The notes below the pieces were generated by a model that saw only the letters and a list, made by a program, of their open reading frames with translations, ran no database searches and was not told the DNA's origin. A stretch of DNA of 64,000 nt from Centropus unirufus (Eukaryota > Chordata > Aves > Cuculiformes > Centropidae), in NCBI GenBank assembly GCA_013397695.1, contig VYZI01000109.1:1741570-1805569 (forward strand), written 5' to 3'. This document shows, piece by piece, positions 13,481-25,834 of this stretch. A program made the translations under genes and the position numbers. Each line of letters opens with the position of its first letter. Within the stretch, counting starts at the first letter, position 1.

Positions 13481-14680
13481 ACAGTGCTGTGCAAGTGGCT
13501 GAGGAAGATGAGTGACCGTGACTGAGCAGGGAGATAATAGAGGTAGACTTCATATGTTATGACAGAGTGTGATGAAGTCAATTTTTTAAACTCTATTTCC
13601 AACTGCTTATTGAAGTAACTGGCTGATGAAACCACAAGAAAAAAAAGTACCCTTATTTTAATCATGAATGGTGCCCAGGCTCTGTTTTGCTCTGCACAAC
13701 TGCATTCAGTATGCTCAGATTTGACATTCTTTCTAGAACAAAAAAAGAAATAACTTCAACCCCAGAACTGTCATACCTGACTTCAGGAAATAAAAAAGGA
13801 ATCATTATCACTAAAAATTAGGAAGCTCGTTAAATTAAAAAGAGCAGTTAAAAGAATAAAAATGCTTGCAGTTGCCATGGAGACCCTTTATAAAATAAAA
13901 ATTATATATTCAGAAGAAATCTATACCACAATCAAAAGGCTGTAAAAACTTCAAGAAAAGTTAGCGTAATTAAAAGGGAGAATACAAGACACTATTAAAA
14001 GCATCATGACATCTTTCAAAAATAGAAGGCTGTGAAAGAAAGAGAAAGCTGAGAAAAATAAAAAACCTGGCCAATTTATAATACAGTGTCAAAAGAGATT
14101 CTACAAAAGACCTCACTAATCACACAGAAACTGCATTTTTTCCCAAAACCTGCACCAGGTAGGAAGTGAGTCTTCAGGACTCAGAGGTGACTGAAGCAGG
14201 AGAGTATTCTAAGAACTCATGTAGTAAAAGCTAAATGATTGATATGCATCAGTATTTGCTACACAGATGTTTAAAAGGTTTCTGCTAGCGGGAAGTTTGA
14301 GAAAGAGTTTAAAATTAAAATATGAACCATTCGTGGGGTGGAGGGTGGGGAGAATCACAGATAGCATTGTCCCAGCTGTCCAAAAACAATTTCAACTATG
14401 AATACCCAGGCTGCTAACCACAGTGCATAGCTTTCTCACTCAGCTTGGTTCTCAGTCTTAAGCAGATTTGTTTAAAGTTTTATTATAAATTTCATTCCAA
14501 GACTGTGGGAAGTTCTAGAAAAAATAAGCTGACAAATGAGACTGATTTCTGTACCAGGTAAATTGGTCAATTACAGTAAGAGTGGCATTTGTAGATAATT
14601 AAATAGTAAAAGCAGTCAATTCAACCTTTATAAGAGGAAGTTATGCTGGGTGAATAAACATGAAGTGATAATAAGTGCTG
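13481..14680. other. A-rich noncoding sequence, no gene seen
   Basis: The plus strand is strongly A-rich between about 13730 and 14120. There is no coding frame and no recognised repeat family. The A-richness is diffuse and does not look like the poly(A) tail of a retroposed copy. Confidence 0.55.
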
Positions 14681-14905
14681 GTGTCAGGGCACAGCAGGGA
14701 TGGGGCTCCCTGGGGTCTGGAGCAGTGGGGACTGCTCCAGTGGTCCTGTCCCACCCTTAGGCAGGAAGGAGGCAGATGGGGAAGCTGGGGCAGCCCCAGC
14801 CCAGGGTATCAGACATCTCCCTGGGGATAGGGGCAGGATGTGAGCCCGTGGGTTCGCTCCCACTTTGAGGAGCTGGAGACCAGAACCCCAAAACACAGAC
14901 TGGAG
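14680..14905. other. isolated GC-rich island of unknown origin
   Basis: About 225 bp are clearly GC-richer than the AT-rich flanks, with sharp edges on both sides. The segment holds runs of three or four G at 14697-14699, 14702-14705, 14712-14715 and 14727-14730, a perfect 10-bp hairpin with a GGGG loop (14717-14740), a 17-bp palindrome centred on 14792, and a 5-bp stem with a TTCGCT loop (14848-14863). An AATAAA motif lies just downstream, near 14939. An 88-codon minus-strand frame crosses it (14684-14950) but has no recognisable domain and is compositionally a by-product of the GC-rich strand. Candidates are an inserted solo LTR or SINE fragment, a structured noncoding RNA, or a GC-rich regulatory element. 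I do not recognise it as a named repeat. Confidence 0.6.
14717..14740. repeat. perfect 10-bp stem-loop with GGGG loop
   Basis: CTGGAGCAGT (14717-14726) and ACTGCTCCAG (14731-14740) are perfect reverse complements separated by GGGG. It is the strongest compact hairpin I found in the window. The loop G-run and the three upstream G-runs could compete by forming a G-quadruplex on the plus strand. Confidence 0.9.
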
Positions 14906-14950
14906 GAAGACAGGAAAATATAACGAGGTATGGTGTGCAATAAATGACAT

Positions 14951-17900
14951 ATATGGAAAAAATTATATGCTACTAGACTGTTTCTCTAAGACTGCACTGA
15001 AGGCAACTGTGAGTGTATGGAATTAGATGGAACTTTAGCGTGATTTGCAATAATGTTAATATTAATTTTCATAAGTTGATAAAGTGCTATAGACAGTGAT
15101 TCCACCTACCACATCTTCCCATTCATTGCTGCAGAAATTAATTTCTTCCTTCTTCAGACCCTTCTGTATTTCATCTCACATAAAGAGGTTCCAGGACTAT
15201 GCTGGAGGCACTCCTGACATACTTTTTCGTTCAACTATTGCTAGTATCACTTTGTATACCTGGAATTTAATAAATGCCTAGCAGTAAAAGGGAAAAAGCA
15301 ATTGCTGTTACTGTGAAATTGCACATTCCTGAATCCAATAAAGTGAGAGGTGTCAGTTTGTAGCTCCTGAGGCTGCAGCTTCAAAAACATTTCCTTTTTC
15401 TTTAAACAGATTAATTCTTGCTGGGGTCAGTTTCTTGACCCTGATCGTGGCCCAGCTACATAATCATTAGTGTTGCTGTAACTATATTTGCAGAAAGGCA
15501 TGGCCAGGTCTAGAAGAACAGGAAGGCAAGCCATCATTTAAGCAGAAATCTCCATTTATATTGGTTGAAAAAGCTTTGAGAGGAAAACAGGAAAATACGA
15601 GCAGAGCGTTTTTGTTCCTACACCAAGTAGTAGGGAACATACACCCTTCTAATCATGTCATCATATGAGGGTGTTAAACAGGCAGACATAACAGGCAAGG
15701 ATTATGCTGCAGGAACGAAGAGGGAAACAGCTGCTCTTTGGAAGGCAGTGTCATCTTCCTGCAAGACTCAATGCTATGAGATAACAGCATCACATGCATT
15801 CTCCGAACAGCATAGCAGGTTGAATTTGGACAAGTACTGGCTCATATGGTTAAGCTTTTACTGCTCCAGCTAGCCATAACCTATGCTTTTCCTAATGCAC
15901 CCTAGTTGAGATTTTGCTACTCAAATTATTGAAACAAGCATCTTTTAAACCAGTGCTTAAAAAATTTGAATGTACAGCAATGAAATACTGTTAGCTAATG
16001 ATAAAGGCTAGTTTGTCCCACATAGTGTTAAACAAGCATTCCTGAAGATCCTGTTCCAGCTTTCACTATAGCATGCTGACATTAAATGCTTTGGAATATA
16101 CCGAGAAAAATTCTCTTATCTCAAAACTCGCGCTGAAGCAGGGAGTTAAATTACCTTACTGCTGTCTGCTCTTACAATCTGTCATATAGAGCTATAAAAT
16201 AATAAATATAATGTAAAAAGATGCAAGCATCAGACCTTTGGCCTAACGTGTACACATCAATAAAACAACTGCAAAGCAAAGCAGGTGGGCAACTGTACTT
16301 TCTGTTCTGAAACCTCTAAAATACAGTAATTACCTCCCTTTGCACAATGACATACGTATCCACCAAGCTGCTGGCCTTTCCCCACTAAGGAACGTGCAAC
16401 ATGTGCCTCTGTTGCAGGTTGTAGTTGCCTGTCAGCTGTAGCTTTGCCTCTGATGGTATTCTCAGTCTGCATCACAGCGCCCTGTAAGGACTATTCTTCT
16501 AGAAGTATGTCAGGAGCATAGGCAGGCTTTCTGCCATGCCAGCTGTAATATCCTTTCAACACCAGTGCATGAAAGTCCCTGCATTTACACTGCACGCTCT
16601 AAGGGGGGCTATCAAAGCTGCAATACCTTCTGTCATCATATTGGCTCTGTTTTGTGTTCTTTCTTGCAACCTTAAAGCAGGTTCACATAGTCTTATGTAC
16701 TTTCTCGATAAAGAATGCAGGCTTACATTCCTCACACTGCAGCAGCCAGTGTGGTTTACCTTAACACCTGTTTTGACACCAGTTAAAGACCTAATAATCT
16801 TCATTTCTCTTCACAGCACAGACCAGGAGTGTGTCTCCCAATGCAAAAGGGGTTGGCAAACAACCACCCAGTTTTGCATATTCATCTTACAGAAAGTGGC
16901 ACTCACTGAGCCCTTCTCATGGTTCAGACTCTGAGACAGGATGTTTCTCAGAGATTGGACCTTAAGATGAACCCTTCTATTTACAAGACACAGCAGAACC
17001 CAGAATAACAGAAAAGAAGGTGAGTCATTGGTTTTCCCCAGCCTAACTTATATGCCATGATACTAAACAGTTGGCAACTGGCCCAGCAAGGGATTTTAGA
17101 ACGCATCATTCTTGGTATGTTGGCCCCTTATAGTCACTGGAAAGAGAAGTGGGTGCCCCAGGGACTGACCGAGAAGGACAAAAACAGTACTTGAGTACAG
17201 GAGGGCTTCCTCACTAGTGGTGAGTCGCTACACACCCAGGTCACCTGAAGAAACTGCAGGCACAATGCAGAAGCTCCTTGAAGATCGGGACTGATGAAAT
17301 CTGGAGGATGTATTTACCTTCCTTTCAAAAGCATCACGGGATAATATGATCAAAGGAAGAATGCTCCTTAAGCTGTTTATCTTCACAAAGAATGACCCGA
17401 TGACGTTTAATGGGATGATTAGGAGTAGCTATGGTTTAACGCATATTTAAAAGATTATTTCTGTGATTAACTCATTGTCAGAAAGCAAGTATCTAATGAC
17501 AATGGAAAAGGAATTTCATCAGTGCCTTCCAAAAGACGATTTGCATTCATTGTCTTGATAGGCAGCTCTTTAATTGGGTCATCTCTTAATGGTGTCTCAA
17601 AAGCAAAATTATGGGTTACTTTAAATTTTGAAAATTGAAAGGAGTCTCTTCTCAGGTAGGCTAAAAGAATCAGCTGTCAAAATATCTGAATATAGAGAAG
17701 AGGAGCTAACGATTCTCACATCAGTTTACATATGCCTTGTTGGGACAGGGGAGAGAAAGGAAGGATGTAGAGGGCAAAAATGTACTTTGGCGGAAAATAA
17801 ATATAGATGTACAGAGCCTTCAAGTTTTAGGCCTTGGCTTCAGTGCTTTAATCCAGACCACTAAAATTATGAGGTGTTAGAGTTTAGTTTATTGAAGGCC

Positions 17901-20416
17901 AGAGGATACAAGGAACTGACTGACATGTACTGGGTATTATGGAAAAGAGTATGCCATGGTACACAACATGGGAGGAATCCTTCAAACAACTAGAGGACAA
18001 AAGGTACAGGTAGAGGCCAAAATGAAGTCATTGCTACAGCATAAGGTACAAGCTTCGCAGGAACATGTGAATAAGTCTGATTAAGCAGGCACCATACTTC
18101 TCAAACTCCTCCTTTTTTCCCCTCTTCTGTCTGAAGTACTGAAGTATCTTTGATCATATGGTAGAACACTGAATGGGTCAGCTTCCACCTCAGATCACAC
18201 CCACAGGCTTTCCCATTGGTCAGTATTTACATAACATAAATGACCAGACTCGGTATAGGTGAAACCTAGCTGTATAAGTCTAATGGAGCCACTTCCTTGC
18301 GTTTCAGGAAATAGAGAATTTAAGAGGAGTGTCTCCATGTTTTTTTTAATAGTTCTCAAGTATTACTTTGCTAGAGATGTTGGATTCTCTGACATATTGA
18401 AGGGAAAGCAGGGGAATTGTACTCTCCCAGCAAAACACCTCCTCTGTTCCTGTGTGCAGGTTTTCCCATAAGACAGGGAAAACTAGCCTAGAATTTGGCT
18501 TATGTTTTTCTGTTTGCACAGGGGAATGTAAATAAATGAGCTTATAATGAACAATTGGCCAGCAAGCACTGCAAACATATTATTTAGAGAGAACCACACA
18601 CCAGAATACCTGCATAATCAAAAGTACACCTGCAGCTTTAATTATATGAAAATCATGTCAACAAAAAGCAATAAAAGCACCATGTTTCCACCTTTTTATT
18701 TTAAACCTCATATTTCATTACAGTCTTACATAGGCTTTCAGATCCAGAAATTAATTGTAAGGTTGGCTCTAGAGGTTGGATTGATTCCAGGATCTAAGCT
18801 GACTGAGGGAGCAAAAAAATAGTATTTTTTCCCAGCTGATGGTCTCTCATACTAGAAGACAAATGTTTACAAGTGCTTCTGTCCTTTGATTTCTCTGTGA
18901 TTTTTGGCTGACCCTTATTTTAGGTGTTTAGCCCAAATATTGTGTTGAGTGTTAAAAGGGATATCCATTATTGCTTCAAAGGCTAATGATGTTTCAAAAG
19001 TCACCTTGCTATACAAGAAAGCTTGAAGAATAGGGACAGATTGACTTTATCTCTGAACCATTAGAGAGCTTTACTAAAACTTAAAACTGTTTTATCATTA
19101 TAACTCTATTTTATCTTTGTTTTTAGCTTCCAGTTTCTGTAGTCCTAAATCAATCTTTGTGTCCTTCGGGTGTTTATATATAGCTTACAGGAGCTTATAC
19201 AACCAGTTCCTTAGAAAACAAATCTTCCATAGTCACTAAGTTCTAATAACACACTACATATACAGACAAATTAATATCTTCAACACTCAGAGGGACATAT
19301 AATACACCTATTGCATTTATTCACGTAGCGCATGTGTTATTAGTCATAAACGGTAGATAATTTTCTATCTCCTTTCATTTCATCTTTTTATGCAGCTAAC
19401 ATTCTTATCTAGGTTTACTGAGGAAATATATTTTTTTTCCTGCCAAAGCTTGTAAGGTTTACAAAAAATAAATTCTAAATTGGAATAAAAAAGTCAAAAC
19501 ATACTTTAAAATTTTATATTTTCTAAAAATGTAAAAAACAAGCAGTTATTTAGAAGTTAACACCTTCCATTGACTTCTAATCAGAAGTCTTAATAAATGG
19601 AAAAACTGAAATAATGCCTTTTGTTGGCATCAACTTTTTGGCAATTCCATACCTTTGCAGGGAGAAAAGTAATTTGAGGAAAAAAATATCTAAATAGATA
19701 TCTAGAAAAACCTGTCAATAAGTCTCAGCTTGGAAAGAGCCGAAGGCATGAACCATCTCATGTGGTCTGCTTTTAGTAGCCTCCAAGCCGGCAACAGCCC
19801 AAGACTTGAGTGAAGCCAGAACTCAAATTGCTTTTCACAGTGTACTCACCAGCTGTAAAAAGCTGACGGTGGTATGGAACTGCACTGACTGTGTGGAAGA
19901 AGAAAATGGGGAGGCTGGTGAACCGTGTACTGACCCACTGTATGGCAACACACTTATACATTGAGCTGTGCTACTGCGAGAAAGGAAAGAACACTACAGC
20001 CATTAGATCCCTGCAAAATCCACATTGTCCTGGTCTAGAGTTTGGACTTGAGTCCTTACTCAATTTTGCAATGTTTCAGTTTTCTCTACCAATAGTCAGT
20101 TTTGCAAAATACAATATAATGATGATTTGAAGTGATCACTTACAGTTTAAAAACTTATACTAAAGATAATAATGAAATCTTCTGAAATATAAATGATAAT
20201 GTTTTAGAAGATTTTCCCCTGACCAATAAATACCGATTTTCAGTCCATGAGACTCGTAAAGTCGTCCTCTTCAATTTTTTCCCTCTGCAAGGATGGTACT
20301 TTAATGCCACAGAACAAATGATTGAAGGAACATTTTAATCAGAACCAAACAGATCAACATTTGATAAAATTTTCCTCATTACTCATGTTTAATGAAAATC
20401 TTTGGAGGGCTGGAGA
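14951..20416. other. unique noncoding sequence, no gene seen
   Basis: The longest frame is 132 codons at 16536-16934 (plus); it shows no domain, no splice-bounded exon structure and no family resemblance. A shadow frame runs on the opposite strand. At 17390-17600 an AT-rich stretch holds an octamer ATTTGCAT (17539-17546) directly followed by a SOX-like CATTGT (17548-17553), noted as a possible enhancer texture only. Confidence 0.55.
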
Positions 20417-20649
20417 ATTTTTCTTTCTCTTTGTTTCTTTTTCTGTTTCTCCTCATCTCTCTCTTTTCCTGTCTTTGCCTCTCTCCTCTTCTCTTCCCTC
20501 ATTCCCTCTCTCCCTTCTTTCCTTCTTTTCCTTCCTTCCCTTCTCTCTTTCTCTTTTCTTTCCTCCTGTCTACCTTTCTTCCTCTTTTTCTCTCTTTTTC
20601 CTTTCTTCCTCTCCCTTTTTTTTTCTCCTTCTTTTTGCTGCTCCTTCCT
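20417..20649. repeat. long polypyrimidine (C/T) tract
   Basis: About 230 bp on the plus strand are almost entirely C and T. Two uninterrupted pyrimidine-only runs, 20502-20567 (66 bp) and 20573-20636 (64 bp), are separated by five bases. The tract is a degenerate CTTT/CCTT/CTCT mixture rather than a pure microsatellite. Such purine-pyrimidine mirror-rich tracts can form triplex (H-DNA) structures and often slip. Open frames on both strands here (phenylalanine/serine/leucine-rich one way, lysine/arginine/glutamate-rich the other) are low-complexity artefacts. Confidence 0.95.
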
Positions 20650-23600
20650 AGAACCCAAAGGAACCAGCAAAATACATTAATTTTTGAGATTTCCTTTCCT
20701 TTCCTTGCCAAAAAACAGTTCCCTGGAGTCAGTACATCCACTTCCTGTGTTTGGCAATGGGCATAGGTCAATATCAGAGTGGGAAGAGTGGGCCGTTAGG
20801 GTCAGGCCTATATTTAATGTCAGATCACATAGGCACAAGCTTGTGCTCCCAGAGCTATGGCACTTGGTACCAATTTATGCCTTCATAAGGCAGCTCTCAA
20901 AATCGACATACTGCTGGCCTTGCCTTTCCTTTGGCTCTTTCCTCCTGGACAGACTTATTAACTGTCCACAGAGGCTTTCAGGATTCAGGGCAGGAAAAAG
21001 AGTTTGGGAAACAGGCAGTAATTTTAGTTTTTTAGTCCTAATGCCAATCACTTTGTCAAGGTGGAAGAGTCAGTGCTTGATGTTACCTGTTCTGGGTCTT
21101 TTAGTTGATAAGCCTGATGCTTTCCGTGGCATTCACGTTCAAAAGCTGCTAACAAAGAAAGTCAGTCTTCTGACCTTCTAAAATTATCTTACACTTTTTT
21201 CTAACTCTTTTTCCTCAGATACAATCTTATTGTTATCCTTATTTGGGCAAAATTCCTTCTATTCTTGTCAGTGAGAGAGCAAGAACCACGACAAAATCTT
21301 CTGCAAAGATGGTGGCTTCCCCTGTGAATAGTAACTATTGAATATCTAAGGCTATCATTTTTCAACTAGAGCTTCTTACAGACTTGTCGTAGCATTTTAA
21401 TGTTGGGTGGCTGAGCTATTCACTCCCTGAGTTGCCCACCCCACCTCTGTGTGGGACATTGCTAGCCTCAGGACAGCATCATGTAAGCTGCTCACAACTC
21501 AGCTCTTGTTTTCAGCTGGTCATTTAAGGTAATACAGTTCTGATTTCAGTTTATCTTAGTGCATCGCACAAATCACTGTGGTAATTTAAATGCTTCTTTA
21601 TAGGATGATCCCTAACTCGTGGTCAACACCATCCAGAAGAAAGGCAGGGTAAACAGCTAGAGGCTGTCTTCAGACATCTGATTTTAATTTACTGCAGTGA
21701 TTGGGCAGGGTTCTTATTTCCATGTATTTGCATGTGGGAGGAGGTTGGATTTCCAGAAAGAGTAAGTGGCTTGGGAGCCTAAGTCACTTTGGTACAGCTA
21801 AGAATGTCATTGATCCCAGTTAAAGCATTTTTAATATCCTCCTCCATTTGCCTTTTAGCTCTGATTTATTTATGCTTCACTTATTAAGAAAAAACACCCA
21901 ATATTTCATGTTAGCAAGGCAGTCAATTCTTGTATCTAGAACGAAGCAGCATGATGAAGTCACTATTAGAACATTTTCATCTCTTTTAGAGGGCAAAGGT
22001 GAGGTATCCCAGCTGACACACATTTACTCAGACTATTCCTCATGATGAAAATCATCAGCTGACTTTCACACAGAGGCAATTTCAGCCTTCATATAACTTC
22101 AGAAAAATAAGTCATAGTATCATCAATGTTGAATTCAGTTCTGTATATCTTAATGCAAATATATTTACATTATGTGTGCACACTATAACCACAGATTTAC
22201 ACTTTGATCTGCGACAAACAATGTGAGCATATTTAAAAAAAGAAAAGATGACAGCAAAGAAGCTGCATAAAACACATTCTGTATTGACTGAAAGTCCTGA
22301 AATCCATTATACTGTCAACTAGGAAAAACGGAAAGCAACCTACTTAAGGACGTCACCTAATAAACTGATTTTTCCCACCTCTAACCAAAGAACACTTAGA
22401 GAGAGAGAACAAAATTGTCAAAATTCAGACACCAGCAAAGTAATAATAAATCATTTTCTTTTCCACTATTTGCAATAGTTCTAAACCCAAAGTACTGCTG
22501 TCTTCCACAGCATTGTAGAACTCTTCTAAACACCCCAGCAACTGCCTTTTAATCTTAGGGCAGAGCGGAGAGAAGTCATACTGCACATGGATTAATGCTT
22601 GAACCCTTCCCACTATCTTTCCACTGCTCATCTTGTTACAAATGTGTGGTCCATGACTCAAATTCACTTCATTGTTAGATCAAAGAAGGCATTTTAGCTC
22701 ACACCCCACAGGCATGTAGTTCACAGACAAATTATTCCCAGTTACCACTCCTATACTTCAAATGTGTAAAGAATACAGCATGAAAGCTAAAAATAGTTCA
22801 ATGTGAATGCTGTATTGATACAAGTAATGAGAGTTCCCTTCATTCAGTCCTCCCCAAATCTCTAGCTTTTATTAGTAAAGATAAATGGCTTGGCCTTCAC
22901 ATGAAGTTTATCCACCTTGACGAGACTGAAGAGAAACTCATTCTGATTAAATGTCTGTAAGAGATCTTTGGTAAAGTGAATCCAGTGGTCTTCCACTCAT
23001 TTCCTACTGAACTGTAGCTGACCTCTTTCTACCCCTTTGCAATGTGCAAAACTGGCAATGTTCAAAAAATACAATACCCCTAAGTCAAAGAAGAGATTTC
23101 TCAAACAAACAATCTGATCTGCAGAAGGAATTTTAGCGTCAGGTCCTCCAACACTCACGGGAAGAATAAGCATGTAGAGTGGAATTCTTTAGCTTGCACT
23201 GCAATCAGAAGAGAGGTCCTCCCATTCAAGCACAAGTATTTTAATTAATTTTTCACTGTGACCTTAGGAGGAGATGTCCAAAATGTGCATTGATCTTATA
23301 AAGGAACATAACCCTCATGATTCCCAAAGTCTGATAACTTAAACATTTTGAGTCACATTAGTGTAATCTAGCGGAGGTTTTCAGTGTTTCCACCTGCACC
23401 TAAGGGAGTGACTTTTGACTCCCTTTGCAGTCAAAGGAGGGAACATAGTATTTCTAGTTTCATATTTGTCTCATGTTAACACAGAGGTGTGAAATAAATC
23501 ATATGGATCATGATGTAAAAGTGACTTTTTTTCTTCACACAGCTATAAAAGGAGTAAAGGATGATGAAGTAGAAAGTAGATATCTACCTGTAAATGTCAA

Positions 23601-25242
23601 GTCTTATGTTTTTCATCCTGAAACTATGATTGGATTTCATTCCTTTTAAGAGAGCCAGCAGTGGACTTCGTGTCTATGCTCTTTATCACCAAAGTACAAG
23701 TGCCATAGAAACATGCAAGCTCTTAAGTGAGAAGATCACCCAAGGGAGTAAGGGAATATTACAATCCCATTTCAAAGACCAGTCCACAAGAGCTCCATTG
23801 TGCTGGGTTTTCATTACCACACCTTCCAAGGCCACCATTTCTTACAGATAACTGACACTACAATAAACAACATAATTCCTAGAGAGGTGATCATTTTCAG
23901 TCATTATCAGTCTGTTAGGGATTTATGATGCACTGTTTTGTTGCATAGTTTTTCAGATCACTCGCAGGCAAGGATATAGCCTGGAGGACTGGTTAGGCAG
24001 CTACTCAAAAACCTACACAGATAATGCAGGGTCACATTAGTAAACTCATAACATTTCCTTCTCCTTTTGTATCTTCCATGTAATTTATTCAAGAAAATAT
24101 CAACTACAAAACAGACAGGGTGTGCTCCATCCATTCTTGGCTTTGAGAGCTTTGCTTTATATTGTATATGAAGTAGCTTGTATCCAGCTCTCAGCACAGT
24201 CAAACTGTGATCCCTCAGAATTTCTTCTTAAAAACTGAGTTTAGACCACCAAAGTCAATAGGAATATTGTAGGAATAGGACAATAAAACCACTGCAAAAC
24301 AGTAAGCAAGCCCCCCCATCGTATGCCAGCTTATTTATTCTGCCTTGCCAATGAGTCAAGAGGGATTTATGCATTGCTGATGAAGAGCAGCCTTAGCTAG
24401 TAAATCTGGCATAGTATGAATAAGCATCTGTTTATAGCTAGAAAGAAAAGCCAAAATATTTCCTAATAGGAATCACTTTAAAAACATTCCCATTTCATTT
24501 TAAACCAGGGAGAATCATAAATTTCTTCTTTATAACAAAAACACTTACTTCTAGATGACAGTTGTCCTAATGGCTTCCATTAGTTGGTACAACTAAAGCA
24601 TTACAGTTATACGATTCCTTGAATGTTTACTAAAATATTGCTTTATACTTGTACGGCCACAAAACAATCCAGCACTCAAGTCCTGCCTGTGGCTGGATAG
24701 ACAAAAAGACAGTTACGCCCATGCTTTCACTTCTGCTTGTGTCTACCTTCCACCAAATTATTATGTAAAAGAAAATGTACTACAAAAATCCACAGTGGAA
24801 AGCAAAACATGCCATTATTTCTATTTTTTAAATGCAAGACCAGAAGAAGAAACCCTGTACAGAATGTAAATATTTCAAAGGCCTTATCATCACACCTCTC
24901 CACCACTGAAGATATAATGAGCCCGGGACACAACATGTTCTCTACTTCTGACAATAAAGGGAAAAAACACACCTCAAGAAGGACAGTAATACGAAGTCCA
25001 GTAATATCTGTACCTGAGATATATCTATCTTGCTTTGATCGATTCACTCAGTTCACTGGCAAATATAAACAGTGATCATCTGCTAACAGTTAGCTCTGTC
25101 TAGACATGGTATGCTCTTCATTAGTTATTTCTTCACACCTCTCCCCATAGACTGCGAGATGGCAAGAGAAACAGAGGCAGAATGTGTATCCCTGCAGCAC
25201 AATTGACTCAGTTAATGTAAGGCTCTCTTTTTACACTTGCAG
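20650..25242. other. noncoding sequence with one long uncharacterised frame
   Basis: The longest open frame in the window, 165 codons, lies at 20684-21181 (plus), just after the pyrimidine tract. I recognise no domain, signal peptide or repeat in its translation, so it is not called a gene. The rest is AT-rich with frames below about 115 codons. A small hairpin with 8-bp arms AAGGGAGT/ACTCCCTT lies at 23402-23425. No repeat family was recognised. Confidence 0.5.
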
Positions 25243-25330
25243 GATTAACCTGCCAGTTAACTCAGCACTGGGATAGTCTACCTCAGGACTTCAGAAGGTC
25301 ATCACTTCAAAGACTTACACAAGGGTTTAC
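25243..25330 (+). mobile_element. possible ancient CR1 3'-region fragment
   Basis: The stretch resembles a decayed copy of the conserved CR1 block that reads roughly 'GCACTGGAATAG..TACC..GG' followed by 'CATCACTT..AAGACT'; this is visible at about 25265-25312. The match is partial, and the diagnostic tail (AGATGATC..CCCTTCTGG) is missing downstream, so this is a tentative call. Chance similarity is a real alternative. Confidence 0.3.
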
Positions 25331-25798
25331 ATCACTCAATTCATGTATGTGGAATTTACTGGGCTTGGGAATGTTGAGAATCCTTCCTGGTGCAGGACTT
25401 GTCTGCTTTTGGGGGTAAAGGAGGGGAAAAGAGGAACAAAATTTTGAAGACACTATAGGACTTTATAGCTCAAGCCAAGTATGATACAAAAGTGCCCCCG
25501 CAGTTTTGTAAATATTAAAATGCTGGATGTGTACATAATCCCACATTATTGTGGGTTTTTTCCTAGAAATTAAAGAAATCTTGTGTAAATCTCATCCCTT
25601 TGAGGCACTACAGATTCAGGAACACAATCTGAAAAATTATTTCTCTATCTACAATCATTCTGAATGGATTATGACTGGAGTTAAAAACATCTCAGCGGAA
25701 CAATTCATTTTGTTAGAACAAAAGCATTTCATGGTTACAGACCTGGGAGAAACAAGGAACTTGAATTTAAATCTCTTAGAGCCTAAAAGATACTGCTT
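25331..25798. other. noncoding sequence, no gene seen
   Basis: The only long frame (116 codons, 25551-25901 plus) runs through the small 18-bp duplication below and shows no domain. It is considered a chance frame. Confidence 0.5.
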
Positions 25799-25834
25799 AA
25801 CTTGGAGGAGGAATTTAACTTGGAGGAGGAATTT
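25799..25834. repeat. perfect 18-bp tandem duplication
   Basis: The unit AACTTGGAGGAGGAATTT occurs twice back to back (25799-25816 and 25817-25834). The unit length is a multiple of three, so the overlapping chance frame stays open through it; this alone is not evidence of coding. Confidence 0.95.

Noticed and set aside
14718..14860. A-box-like TGGAGCAGTGG and B-box-like GGTTCGCTCC suggesting a tRNA or tRNA-derived SINE
   Set aside because: The boxes are about 130 bp apart, the B-box is one base short, and no acceptor or anticodon stem can be drawn.
20322..20771. Overlapping long frames on both strands, phenylalanine/serine/leucine-rich one way and lysine/arginine/glutamate-rich the other
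   Set aside because: They are translations of the polypyrimidine tract; low-complexity DNA lacks stop codons in most frames.
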